A stretch of DNA of 64,000 nt, from assembly GCA_963779805.1 (NCBI GenBank), contig CAVZZN010000011.1, positions 124,001 through 188,000 of the forward strand, in the 5' to 3' direction. The stretch's first letter is position 1; each line of letters starts with the position of its first letter. The position numbers were made by a program, and so were the translations under genes. Source of the stretch: CAIWHR01 sp963779805. GTDB taxonomy: Bacteria > Pseudomonadota > Gammaproteobacteria > Burkholderiales > Casimicrobiaceae. Below, in pieces: positions 53,387 to 62,254 of the stretch. The notes below the pieces were generated by a model. The model was not told where the DNA came from and searched no databases. It worked only from the letters and a program-made list of their open reading frames with translations.

Positions 53387-54535
53387 TTGAAGACGGCGCT
53401 CGTGATCGGCGGAACGGGACCGACGGGACCCTTCATCGTGAACGGTCTTCTGGCGCGCGGGTATGCCGTGACGATCTTCCACGGCGGGTTTCACGAGGTG
53501 GAATTCGACCAACCCGTCGAGCACATCCACAACGATCCGCATTTCCGCGAAACCTTCGTGGCCGCCATCGGCGAGTGCTCGTGGGACGTGGTCATCTTCG
53601 GCTATGGGCGCCTCAAGCTCGCGGTCGAGCTGCTCGAGGGCCATACGGGCAGGCTCATCGCGCTCGGTGGGGCCACCGGTGCCGCGGCGCTTGCGGACGA
53701 TCCGGCGTGGGGCCCGTTCGGGCAGCACGTCAACGTCGACGAGGCCACCACCGTGGCCGAGACGGATGCGGCACGGAACAAGTTCGGCTTTCGCATGGCC
53801 GAAGCGGAGGCCGCGCTGTTCGATGCGCATGCGGCAGGTCACTACAACGCCACTTACATCGGCTACCCGATCCTGTACGGCCCGCGCCAGCCCGGCCCGC
53901 ACGAGTGGTCCATCGTGCGGCGCGTGCTCGACGGCCGCCGGCATTTCGTCATCGCCGATGGCGGCTTCAAGACCGAAAGCCGCGCCTATGTCGAGAATGC
54001 GGCGGCGGCAACGCTGCTCGCCGTCGACAACCCCGAGCGCTCGGCCGGTCAGCGCTATGTCGTCGCCGACCAGAAGCTCTATACGATGCGCCAGCGCATC
54101 ACCGCGATCGCACGATACCTGGGCCACGAATTCGAGTTCGTCGACCTGCCGTACGATCTTGCGCTGCCGTGCCATGTGCTCTGGCGCCACCGCCGCGGCA
54201 ACCACGTCCGCAGCACCGAAAAGATCCGGCGTGAGCTCGGATTCGCGGACGTCGTCGAGCCATACGACGCGATGAGGCGCACCGTCGACTGGCTGGTGGA
54301 GAACCGCCCGGTGCCGGGTGGGGAGGCGGAGCAGCAACTCGGCGATCCATTCGATTACGCGCAGGAAGACTTGCTCGTCCGCAACTGGAGCGAGTGGCGC
54401 AAGCGCTTCCCGCCCGTGACGTATCCCGTGCTGCCGCCGGCCCACATGTACCGCCACCCGACCACCCCCAACGAGCCGTGGAAGCGTCCCGATCACTGGG
54501 TGAGCGGACGCGGCGAGAAGCCCGCGCAATCGTGA
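53387..54535 (+). CDS. NAD-dependent epimerase/dehydratase-like (atypical SDR) protein
   Basis: A 382-residue Rossmann protein beginning LKTALVIGGTGPTGPFIVNGL. The TTG at 53387 is taken as start because it sits directly before the first strand and follows GGGAGAG; an ATG at 53321 would add 22 residues without family support. The central part has ATYIGYPILYGPRQPGP, and the C-terminal half is longer than usual (TYPVLPPAHMYRHPTTP). The classical YxxxK pair is not evident, so it may be an atypical or ligand-binding SDR. It is divergent from the CaiB operon. Confidence 0.82.
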   Translation: MKTALVIGGTGPTGPFIVNGLLARGYAVTIFHGGFHEVEFDQPVEHIHNDPHFRETFVAAIGECSWDVVIFGYGRLKLAVELLEGHTGRLIALGGATGAAALADDPAWGPFGQHVNVDEATTVAETDAARNKFGFRMAEAEAALFDAHAAGHYNATYIGYPILYGPRQPGPHEWSIVRRVLDGRRHFVIADGGFKTESRAYVENAAAATLLAVDNPERSAGQRYVVADQKLYTMRQRITAIARYLGHEFEFVDLPYDLALPCHVLWRHRRGNHVRSTEKIRRELGFADVVEPYDAMRRTVDWLVENRPVPGGEAEQQLGDPFDYAQEDLLVRNWSEWRKRFPPVTYPVLPPAHMYRHPTTPNEPWKRPDHWVSGRGEKPAQS

Positions 54536-54649
54536 GCCGATTCCCATCATGCGCGCACGCCGCCGCGGCTGTCGATTGCGGGCACGTCGACGTTGCAAAG
54601 CCCTTGCGCGCGGGAGGGCATCCGGGACGTCCACGAGCGCCGCGACGCA

Positions 54650-54678
54650 TTGACAACGTCCGCGACGCTCGCTAAGGT
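54650..54678 (+). promoter_or_regulatory. Candidate promoter for the IclR operon
   Basis: TTGACA (54650-54655) is a perfect -35, followed after 17 bp by TAAGGT (54673-54678), a weak -10. Transcription would start about 20 bp before the IclR start. A GTTC-N8-GAAC dyad (54700-54715) overlies the start codon and could be an autoregulatory site. Confidence 0.45.
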
Positions 54679-54706
54679 CGATTCTATAGGCTGTACAGCG
54701 TTCCAT

Positions 54707-55610
54707 ATGCAGAACATGACACCGACTGCCTCCGTGCGCGAAACCCGTCGAGTGCAACGCCGGCGCGATCCGGCAACCGGGGCGAAGAGCGCACCTGCGC
54801 TGCCGGCTCCGGCTGTCGCCGCCGCGGTGCGAATCCTGGACTTTCTCGTCAAGCGCAGCCCGCGTGCCGGCGTCACGGAAATCGCGCGGGCGCTCGAGCT
54901 CAACAAGAGCACGTGCTTCAACATCCTGCTCACGCTCGCGCACTGCGGAATGGTCGCCAAGCTGCCCGGAACGGCGCAATATCAGCTGGGACCACGGCTC
55001 GCGGAGCTGGGGGGCGCGATGCGACGGCAGTTCTGGCAACGCAACCTGTTGCGCGAACGGCTCCAGGGTCTCGTCGCGGAGATCGGGCTCGTATGCGTGA
55101 TCGGGCAGGTGCTCGGCAACGAGACGTGCTTCGTGGTGATCGACCAGATCGCACCGCCCGGGATTGAAGTCGCGCAATCCCGCACCGCCCGTCGGCACCC
55201 TCGTTCCGCTCACGGGACCCGCGTTGGGTCGTGCGCTCCTCAGCTGCGTCGACGAAGAGGATGCGCTGGCGATCGCCCGCGATCTGCTGCCGTCGATGTC
55301 GCGGGCGCAGGAGAAGATCTGGCGCGATCAGCTCGCCAGCATCCGCGAGTGCAGCTACGCGGTCAGCCTCGGGCAGAGCGAGCCCGGCGTGAACGCCGTC
55401 GCCTCGCCGATCGCGCAGGCGGGAGAGGCCTACCTCGTCGTGGGTTTCGTCGCCCACGCGCGGGATCTGCCCGCGCGGCGCATCGACGAGCTTGGACGCA
55501 AGCTCGCGCAGCTCACCCGCGAGCTGCAGGAGCACGGGCTCGAGACGGAAACGCAATTCGTCGCGCGTCGCAACGGCGTTGCCCACCGCGCTGCGAAGAG
55601 CGCCCCATGA
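54707..55610 (+). pseudogene. IclR-family regulator, frameshifted
   Basis: From ATG 54707 (54716 also possible) the first frame encodes the IclR winged helix (VAAAVRILDFLVKRSPRAG, TEIARALELNKSTCFNILLTL) and the start of the effector domain, reaching CFVVIDQIAPPGIEVAQS. Near 55185 the frame must change; PPVGTLVPLTGPALGRALLS and the rest of the effector domain continue in another frame to the stop at 55608-55610, which overlaps the CaiB start (ATGA). Joined, it is a complete IclR protein of about 300 residues. It probably controls the downstream CaiB-MaoC-TRAP genes. Confidence 0.82.
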
Positions 55611-56842
55611 CGACGCTCGCATCGCCGCTCGAGCAGGAAGGCCCCCTCGCGGGCATCAGGATCCTCGATCTCAGCCGGGTGCTCGCCGGGCCCTTCTGCT
55701 CCATGATCCTGGCCGATCTCGGCGCGGAGGTCATCAAGGTGGAGGAGCCCGGCAGCGGAGACCAGACGCGCACGATCCCGCCCTTCGTCAACGGCGAGAG
55801 CCACTACTTCCTCGCCATCAACCGCAACAAGCGCAGCATCGTCGTCGACCTGAAGCGGCCCGAGGGCCGCGAGATCGTGCTGAAGCTCGCCGCGCGCTCC
55901 GACGCGATGCTCGAGAATTTCCGGCCCGGCGTGATGGAGCGGCTGGGGCTCTCCTGCGAAGCGCTGGAAGCGGCCAATCCCCGCCTCGTCATCTGCTCGA
56001 TCAGCGGCTTCGGCCAGACGGGCCCCATGCGCGAGACCGCGTCTTTCGATCTCGTCACGCAGGCGATGAGCGGGGTGATGAGCATCAACGGCGAGGCAGA
56101 CGGTCCGCCCACCAAGATGGGCATCCCGATGGGCGACGTGGGCGGTGGGCTCTGGGCTGCGATCGGCATCCTGTCGGGGCTGCAGAAGCGCAATGCCACC
56201 GGACGCGGGTCGCGCATCGACATCAGCCTGCTGGAAGGCTTGATGGGGATGCTGGGCTATCTCGCCCAGCTCTACCTCGTCACCGGCGAAAGTCCCGGCC
56301 GCGTGGGCAGCGGCCACCACAGCGTCGTGCCGTACGGCCGCTATCCGGTGAAGGACGGCTTCATCGTCATCGCGCTCCACGTCGGCGCTTTCTGGCGCAA
56401 GTTCTGCGCAGCGATCGGCCGTGAGGACCTGGCGACGGACGCCCGCTATCGCACCACGGCCGACCGGCGAGCGAACCGCGACGAGCTCGAAGCGCTCGTG
56501 ATCGAGATCCTGCGCACCAAGACGGCCGCCGAATGGCACGCCATCTTCGAAGCCGCCGACATTCCGCACGGCTCGGTCAACGACATCGGACAGGCGATCC
56601 ACCAGGACGTGATCCGCGAGCGGGAGATGCTGCGCGCCGTGCAACATGCGCGCGCCGGGGAAGTGCAGGTGCTGGGCTCGCCCGTGCGCTTCGCCGATTT
56701 CGACGCGCACTCCTACCGGGCTTCGCCCCTTCTGGGCGAGCACACGCGATCCGTGCTCGCCATGCTCGGCTACGACGATGCCGCCATCGATCGCCTGGCG
56801 ACCGACGGGATCGTCGGCTTGCCGGCGGCGGCCGCGCCGTGA
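55607..56842 (+). CDS. CaiB/BaiF-family CoA-transferase
   Basis: A 411-residue family III CoA-transferase with all the common motifs: GIRILDLSRVLAGPFCSMILADLGAEVIK (short parts recognisable in sequence), NRNKRSIVVDLKRPEGRE, LENFRPGVMERLGL, ISGFGQTGP and Asp177 in GIPMGDVGGG. Its start overlaps the IclR stop. The MaoC-type dehydratase follows after 31 bp and a TRAP transporter after that, so an imported acid is probably converted to its CoA ester here. Confidence 0.94.
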   Translation: MTTLASPLEQEGPLAGIRILDLSRVLAGPFCSMILADLGAEVIKVEEPGSGDQTRTIPPFVNGESHYFLAINRNKRSIVVDLKRPEGREIVLKLAARSDAMLENFRPGVMERLGLSCEALEAANPRLVICSISGFGQTGPMRETASFDLVTQAMSGVMSINGEADGPPTKMGIPMGDVGGGLWAAIGILSGLQKRNATGRGSRIDISLLEGLMGMLGYLAQLYLVTGESPGRVGSGHHSVVPYGRYPVKDGFIVIALHVGAFWRKFCAAIGREDLATDARYRTTADRRANRDELEALVIEILRTKTAAEWHAIFEAADIPHGSVNDIGQAIHQDVIREREMLRAVQHARAGEVQVLGSPVRFADFDAHSYRASPLLGEHTRSVLAMLGYDDAAIDRLATDGIVGLPAAAAP

Positions 56843-56873
56843 TGCTTTCACCTTCGAGATACCCCAGGATGCC

Positions 56874-58019
56874 ATGAACCCAACCTCAGCACCGAACGAG
56901 ATCGTCCACACCGGACGCGTGACCGACGAAGAGCTCGCGCGCCTGCGTTCCAAGATCGGCAAGCGCGTCGAGATCAAGGAGCTCCCTTACCTCACGGAAG
57001 TGACGCGCGACGCCGTGCGCCACTGGGCGTGGGCCTTGGGCGACCGCAATCCGCTTTATCTCGACGAGGCCTACGCCAGGGCGTCGCGGCACAAGTCGAT
57101 CCTCTGCCCGCCGTCGATGCTCTACGCGTTCAGCCGGCAGTCGATCGGCTACCGCGGCGGCCTGCCGGGCGTGCATTCCATGTTCGGCGGAACGCACTGG
57201 CGCTGGAAGGAGCACGGCAGGCTGGGTGACACGATCACTCCGGAGGTCACCTTCAAGGACCTGATCGAAATGCCGAGCCGCTTCGCCGGTCGCATGTTCA
57301 AGCAGATCTCGAGCATCGACTTCAAGACGGGCGACGGCCGCAGCCTCGCCGAGTCCGAGTCCTGGGGCTTCCGCATGGAGCGCACGAAGGCGAAGGAGAA
57401 GGGCAAGTACAGCACTCTCGAGCCGCCCCACTATACGAAGGAGCAGATCCGCGAGCTCGGCGAGCGCATGCGCAACGAGAAGGTGCGCGGCGCCGAGCCG
57501 TTGTATTTCGAAGATGTCGCGGTCGGCTCCGTAGTGCCGGAAATCGTGCGCGGCCCGTACACGGCAACGGTCGCCGTCTGCTTCGAGCAGGCGTGGGGCG
57601 GACTGTTCCTCTGGTCGCACGGCTACTGGTACGACTACATCAACCGCCACCCGGCGGCGGCGATCTACAACAGCTACGGGATTCCGGAGCCGCCGGAGGC
57701 CGTGCATTGGGACACCCCGCTCGCGAAGAGCGTGGGCGTGCCGGAAGCGTACGACTACGGCCCGGAGCGTATCTCGTGGCTGTCGGTGATGCTCACCAAC
57801 TGGATCGGCGATGCCGGATTCCTCGAGGAGCTCTATTGCGAGATCCGCCGCTTCAACCTGGTGGGCGACACGACCTACTGCCGCGGCACGATCACCGACA
57901 AGACGACATTGCCGGACGGGCGCGGGCGAGTGAAGATCGCGGTCGAAGCCGTGGACCAGCGCGGCGAGGCCACGGCCAAGGGCTGGGCCGCGGTGCTGCT
58001 GCCGAAGCGCGGCGCTTGA
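56874..58019 (+). CDS. Fused hot-dog/MaoC-type acyl dehydratase
   Basis: A 381-residue protein with two hot-dog domains. The N-terminal one (about residues 25-170) has WALGDRNPLYLDEAYARA, where the hydratase His is replaced by Tyr, as in the FAS1-like dehydratase subgroup, and PSMLYAFSRQSIGYRGGLPG. The C-terminal one (about 200-375) has LYFEDVAVGSVVPEIV and the extended MaoC-like fold. It probably hydrates or dehydrates the CoA ester formed by the adjacent CaiB enzyme. ATG 56874 follows AGGATGCC. A strong terminator hairpin follows at 58059. Confidence 0.86.
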   Translation: MNPTSAPNEIVHTGRVTDEELARLRSKIGKRVEIKELPYLTEVTRDAVRHWAWALGDRNPLYLDEAYARASRHKSILCPPSMLYAFSRQSIGYRGGLPGVHSMFGGTHWRWKEHGRLGDTITPEVTFKDLIEMPSRFAGRMFKQISSIDFKTGDGRSLAESESWGFRMERTKAKEKGKYSTLEPPHYTKEQIRELGERMRNEKVRGAEPLYFEDVAVGSVVPEIVRGPYTATVAVCFEQAWGGLFLWSHGYWYDYINRHPAAAIYNSYGIPEPPEAVHWDTPLAKSVGVPEAYDYGPERISWLSVMLTNWIGDAGFLEELYCEIRRFNLVGDTTYCRGTITDKTTLPDGRGRVKIAVEAVDQRGEATAKGWAAVLLPKRGA

Positions 58020-58058
58020 AGCGAACGAGACCGTCGTGACAGGCGGCGCGGTTCGGAA

Positions 58059-58082
58059 CACCCGCCGAATCTTCGGCGGGTG
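58059..58082 (+). terminator. Hairpin between dehydratase and TRAP genes
   Basis: A perfect 10-bp stem (cacccgccga / tcggcgggtg) closes an ATCT tetraloop, 40 bp after the dehydratase stop. It may end the IclR-CaiB-dehydratase transcript or attenuate read-through into the TRAP genes. There is no T tract. Confidence 0.6.
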
Positions 58083-58114
58083 CATCGTCGATTGATTCCC
58101 ACACGAGGACCATC

Positions 58115-59122
58115 ATGAGCATACGTGCGCGATTGGGGAGGACTGTGGCGGGTGTGCTGCTCGCACTCGCGGCGACGGGCGCGGCTACCGCCGCTGAATT
58201 CACGCTGAGGCTCAATCACACCCTGCCGGCGGTCTCGATCCGGCAGACGCACGCGGAGCTGTTCCGCGACACGATCGCCAAGGCCACCAACGGCCGGATC
58301 GAAGTGCAGATCTTTCCGGCAGGGCAGCTCTATCGCAACGACCAGGACACCATCAAGGCGTTGCGCTCCGGCGCGATCGAGGGCGGCATGGTCACGACCG
58401 GCGATCTCGGGCTGTTCGAGCCCGCGTTCAATCTCTACGAAGCGCCCTTCCTCTATCCCGACTACGCGCACCTCGATGCGGTGATCGACAGCCCGGTCGG
58501 CAAGGAGGTGTTCGATCGTCTCGAGCGCCTCGGCCTGAAGGCGCTCGCACATACCGACGCCGGGTCGGCGGCGCTCTTCATCAAGCCGCGTCCGGTGCAC
58601 ACGGTCGACGACCTCAAGGGCATGCGCCTGCGCGCCGCGGCCGGACAGATCCAGATCAAGGCCTTCGAGCTGATGGGCGTTTCATCGATCCAGCTTCCGT
58701 TCCCCGACGTCGCGCCCGCACTGGAGCGCGGCGTCATCGACGGGCTCGTGTCCACGCCCGCGGCTGCCTCGTCGGCGAAGCTGGGCGAGCTCGCGAAGAA
58801 CGTCACCTGGACGCGCCACCAGCTGTTCCCGCCCGTGATCGTGGTGAATCTCGCGTGGTGGAATCGCCTGCCGCCGGATCTGCGCGAAGCCGTGCAGAAC
58901 GCGATGCCCGCGTTCACGCGCGAGGCGCGCCGGATCAATGTCGAAGCCGAGAAGAAGGCGCTCGAAACACTGCGCAAGCAGGGCGCGACGATCATCGAGC
59001 TCACGCCGGCGGCGCAACAGGGCTTTCGCGCGCGGCTGCAGCCCATCTACGCGGACCTGCGGCAACGCATCGGTGCCGATCTCTATGATCGCGCGCTGAA
59101 AGTCATCGAATCCGTCAAATAG
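58115..59122 (+). CDS. TRAP transporter DctP-type solute receptor
   Basis: A 335-residue periplasmic receptor. The signal peptide ends AATGAATAAE near residue 28. Typical sequence includes HTLPAVSIRQTHAELFRD, IEVQIFPAGQLYRNDQDT, and the ligand-binding Arg region DDLKGMRLRAAAGQIQIKAF. It heads a complete TRAP operon (receptor, small and large permease) and differs clearly from the receptor at 40566. The ligand is probably an organic acid handled by the neighbouring CoA enzymes. Confidence 0.94.
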   Translation: MSIRARLGRTVAGVLLALAATGAATAAEFTLRLNHTLPAVSIRQTHAELFRDTIAKATNGRIEVQIFPAGQLYRNDQDTIKALRSGAIEGGMVTTGDLGLFEPAFNLYEAPFLYPDYAHLDAVIDSPVGKEVFDRLERLGLKALAHTDAGSAALFIKPRPVHTVDDLKGMRLRAAAGQIQIKAFELMGVSSIQLPFPDVAPALERGVIDGLVSTPAAASSAKLGELAKNVTWTRHQLFPPVIVVNLAWWNRLPPDLREAVQNAMPAFTREARRINVEAEKKALETLRKQGATIIELTPAAQQGFRARLQPIYADLRQRIGADLYDRALKVIESVK

Positions 59123-59149
59123 GCGCGCGGCTCGAGCTCGGCGACGACG

Positions 59150-59608
59150 ATGGCGCGACTGCTCCGATTCTGCGAGTTGACATCGGTGCTGCTGCTCGCG
59201 AGCGCGGTGTTGATCCTCGCGGCGGTTGCATGCAGCCGTTACACGATCGGCTTCACGCCCGTGTGGACCGAGCCGGTGCTGGTCATTCTCGTGCTCGCGT
59301 CGGTGTGCTTCGCCATGGCGCCCGGCTTGAGCGAAGGCGTGCACGTGTCCATCCACTTCGCTCGCGACCGCCTGTCCGAGCGCCTGCGCCGGATCCTCGA
59401 AAAGGCGATCTGGCTGATCGGCAGCGGCCTTGGCGCGGTGCTGACGTTTTCCGGACTGCGTTACGCGTGGGAGCAGTGGGACATCGGCCTCGCCGATTAC
59501 GCGGGCATCCCCCAGTGGATTCCATCGCTGCTCGCCACGCTGTTCGGAGCGGTGCTCCTGCTGTTCTCCGTCGCGGCATTGCTCGGCAGAGCATCCCGGA
59601 GTCGCTGA
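59150..59608 (+). CDS. TRAP transporter small permease (DctQ)
   Basis: A 152-residue membrane protein with four hydrophobic helices (about residues 10-28, 44-62, 85-105 and 125-145). The conserved segments are SRYTIGFTPVWTEPVLVIL and WIPSLLATLFGAVLLLFSV. It follows the receptor by 27 bp and precedes the large permease by about 50 bp. It acts with DctM in sodium-coupled acid uptake. Confidence 0.9.
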   Translation: MARLLRFCELTSVLLLASAVLILAAVACSRYTIGFTPVWTEPVLVILVLASVCFAMAPGLSEGVHVSIHFARDRLSERLRRILEKAIWLIGSGLGAVLTFSGLRYAWEQWDIGLADYAGIPQWIPSLLATLFGAVLLLFSVAALLGRASRSR

Positions 59609-59657
59609 TGCCCCGCCCGGGCGCCGACGCGACACGCGCGGGACCGTCGGAGGCCCG

Positions 59658-60917
59658 GTGATAGCGGTCGCGACGTCCTTCGCCGCGCTCCTCGTGCTGC
59701 TGACCACGGGAGCGCCCATCTTCATCGCCGTCGGTGCGGCCGCGGTCGCCGGCATGCTCGTCGGCGGGCTGCCCATCGACAGTGCCGCACAGGTGTTCGT
59801 GAGCAGCCTGAGCGGCAATGCGCTGATCGCCATCCCGCTGTTCATCCTGATGGCCGAGCTCATGACCACGGGGGGAATGATCCGCCGCCTGGTCGACATG
59901 CTGCACGCACTGGTCGGCCATTGGCGGGGAGGACTCGGCTACGTCGCGATCTTCGCGAGCGCCATTTTCGCGGCGTTCTCCGGCTCGAGCCCCGCCAACG
60001 CCGCGGCGCTCGGCATCGCCCTCATTCCGCAGATGCTCGCCGCCGGCTACAGCCCGCGCTTCACCGCGGGCGTCGTCGCGGCGGGCGGCACGCTCGGCAT
60101 CCTGATCCCTCCGAGCATCAACATGATCCTGTACTCGGCCGTGACCGACCTGCCGGTGCTCGATCTCTTCCGCGCCGGCGTGAAGCCCGGCCTCGTGCTG
60201 ACGGCAGCCTTCGTCGTCGTGGTCGTCATCTGGAACCGGATTGCGCCGTTTCCCGTCTCGGCCAGGAAAGGCACGCCGGAGCGCCTGGCGGCACTGCGCT
60301 CCGGGCTGCCCGTGCTGCTGCTTCCGGCGATCGTGCTCGGCTCGATCTATGCCGCCGTGCTCACGGTGACCGAATCCGCGATCGCCGGCATCGTGTACGC
60401 ACTGTTCGTGCAGGTCGTCTGGTATCGCGAGTTCAAGCTGGCCGAGGTGTACAAGGCGCTGCTGCGCACCACCAAGACGACCTCGATGATCTATCTCATC
60501 ATCGGCACGGCCTCCCTGTTCGCTCATCTGCTCACGCTGTCGCAGATTCCGCAGGCCATGGCCACCCAGATCGCGCCGCTGGTGCAGTTCTCGCCGGTGG
60601 CGTTCTACGTCGCGGCGATGCTGCTCCTGATCGTCCTGGGCATGTTCATCGACGTGGCGGCCATCACGTACATCGCGGTGCCGGTGCTCGATTACGCGGT
60701 GCGCATGCACGGCCTCGATCGCATGCAATTCGCGATCATGTTCGTGATCAACATGGAAATGGGGCTGATCACTCCCCCGTTCGGCCTCAACACGTTCATC
60801 GTTGCGGCGTCGGCCAAGCTGCCGATCGCCGAGGTGGTGCGCGGTGCCGCACCGTTCGTCGTCGCGATGGTGGCGGTGATCGCCATCGTCGGCACGTTCC
60901 CGGGCCTGAGCCACTAG
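59658..60917 (+). CDS. TRAP transporter large permease (DctM)
   Basis: A 419-residue membrane protein with about twelve helices. GTG 59658 follows GGAGG closely. DctM signatures include AIFAAFSGSSPANAAALGI, TAGVVAAGGTLGILIPPSIN, YAAVLTVTESAIAGIVYAL and MGLITPPFGLNTFIV. It completes the TRAP system with the genes at 58115 and 59150. The acetate-type CoA-transferase gene follows 62 bp later. Confidence 0.94.
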   Translation: MIAVATSFAALLVLLTTGAPIFIAVGAAAVAGMLVGGLPIDSAAQVFVSSLSGNALIAIPLFILMAELMTTGGMIRRLVDMLHALVGHWRGGLGYVAIFASAIFAAFSGSSPANAAALGIALIPQMLAAGYSPRFTAGVVAAGGTLGILIPPSINMILYSAVTDLPVLDLFRAGVKPGLVLTAAFVVVVVIWNRIAPFPVSARKGTPERLAALRSGLPVLLLPAIVLGSIYAAVLTVTESAIAGIVYALFVQVVWYREFKLAEVYKALLRTTKTTSMIYLIIGTASLFAHLLTLSQIPQAMATQIAPLVQFSPVAFYVAAMLLLIVLGMFIDVAAITYIAVPVLDYAVRMHGLDRMQFAIMFVINMEMGLITPPFGLNTFIVAASAKLPIAEVVRGAAPFVVAMVAVIAIVGTFPGLSH

Positions 60918-60979
60918 GCGCGGCAGACCGCCTCCGCTACGACGCCTCGCTCCGAACGCGCCCGCTTCGCGCCCCCTTC

Positions 60980-62224
60980 ATGAGCTCGCTGAATCCGACC
61001 GTCGATGCCATGCAGCGTCAGCTCCGGCCGGGCGACACGATCCTCGTTGGCACCGGCACCGGCGAGCCGCTCGCCCTGATCGACGCCTTGATCGAGGCCG
61101 CCGCGCGTGTCGGCGGTGAAGGCATCCGGGCACTGCAGGTGACCACGGGCGGCAGCGAGCGTCTCGCCGAAGCGAGCAGCCCTGCGCTTACGTTGTGGAC
61201 CCCGGTGCCGGGCACGAAGTCGCGCAAGGCGATCGCCGAAAATCGGGCCGTGCTCTATCCCGAAACGATGGCGGGACTGCTGCGCGCGATTCTTGCCGGC
61301 ACGTTGCGCATCGACGGCGTGCTGGTGCAGGGACGCGAGCTCGACGCGCGCACCGCGACGCCGGGCCTTGTCGCGGACATCATGTTGGCCGCGTGGGACC
61401 ACGCCCGCTTCCGCGCGCTGGAGTTGAACGACCGGCTGCCTCGCATCGCGGCCGAAGGCCTGCTCGAGATCGGCCGTGCCGACATCCTGGTGCGCAGCAG
61501 CCGCGAGCCTGCGGAGATGCCCGAGGAGCCGCCGTCGGCAGCGGCGACGCGCATCGGCGAACTCGTTGCGCAGATCGTGCCCGACGGAGCGACCCTGGAG
61601 CTCGGGATCGGTCGCGCGCTCGCCGGCATCGTGCCGGCGCTGAATGCGTACCGGCGGGATCTCGCGATGCACACGGGCATCGTCGGGAACGCCGCCATGC
61701 ACCTCATCGAGGGCGGCGCCGTCAGTCGTCCGGTTCGCGGCAAGGCGATGGCCGTCGGACCCACCGCGATGGGCACGCGGCGATTCTACGAATGGGCCGA
61801 CGGCAACGAGCGCATTGCGCTGGTCGGCTCCGAGATCGCGCACAACCCCGATGCGCTCGCCGCAACCCCGCGCTTCACCGCGATCAATGCGGCGCTGCAG
61901 GTGGATCTCGCCGGGAACGCGAACCTCAACGCGCGTGGCGGGCGCGTCGTGAGCAGCGTGGGCGGCGCGGGGGACTTTTCGGCCGCCGGGGCGCGCGGGG
62001 AGGCCTCCGTCATCGTTCTGTTCGCAACGACGCGGGACGGTGCGTCGACCCTGGTGCCCGTCGCCGACGCGCAGTCCATTGCCCACCGCAACGTCACGCA
62101 CGTGGTGACCGAGCACGGCATCGCGCGGCTTCGCGGCCTCGACGCGCGTGGCCGTGCTCGCGCCATCGCCGCGATCGCCGCACCCCAGCATCGGGCCGCG
62201 CTGACGGAGGCCGCGGAAAGCTAG
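60980..62224 (+). CDS. Acetyl-CoA hydrolase/transferase family (4-hydroxybutyrate CoA-transferase-like)
   Basis: A 414-residue family I CoA-transferase. The N-terminal domain has RPGDTILVGTGTGEPLALI; the C-terminal domain has ATLELGIGRALAGIVPAL, MHTGIVGNAAMHLIEGG, NERIALVGSEIAHNPDALA and VVTEHGIARLRGLDARGRA. The expected catalytic Glu lies near GSEI. It moves CoA between acetyl-CoA (or another acyl-CoA) and a carboxylic acid. Position after the TRAP operon suggests it activates the imported acid. It ends 31 bp from the convergent unknown gene. Confidence 0.88.
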   Translation: MSSLNPTVDAMQRQLRPGDTILVGTGTGEPLALIDALIEAAARVGGEGIRALQVTTGGSERLAEASSPALTLWTPVPGTKSRKAIAENRAVLYPETMAGLLRAILAGTLRIDGVLVQGRELDARTATPGLVADIMLAAWDHARFRALELNDRLPRIAAEGLLEIGRADILVRSSREPAEMPEEPPSAAATRIGELVAQIVPDGATLELGIGRALAGIVPALNAYRRDLAMHTGIVGNAAMHLIEGGAVSRPVRGKAMAVGPTAMGTRRFYEWADGNERIALVGSEIAHNPDALAATPRFTAINAALQVDLAGNANLNARGGRVVSSVGGAGDFSAAGARGEASVIVLFATTRDGASTLVPVADAQSIAHRNVTHVVTEHGIARLRGLDARGRARAIAAIAAPQHRAALTEAAES

Positions 62225-62242
62225 GCCGCGGACGTCCGGGCC
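62224..62242. terminator. Weak hairpin between convergent genes
   Basis: GGCCGCGGACGTCCGGGCC is a near-perfect palindrome with one mismatch, at the end of the CoA-transferase gene and before the convergent gene ending at 62255. It could act as a terminator for both, but the stem is short and without a T tract. Confidence 0.3.
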
Positions 62243-62254
62243 GCAGCCCTCCCG

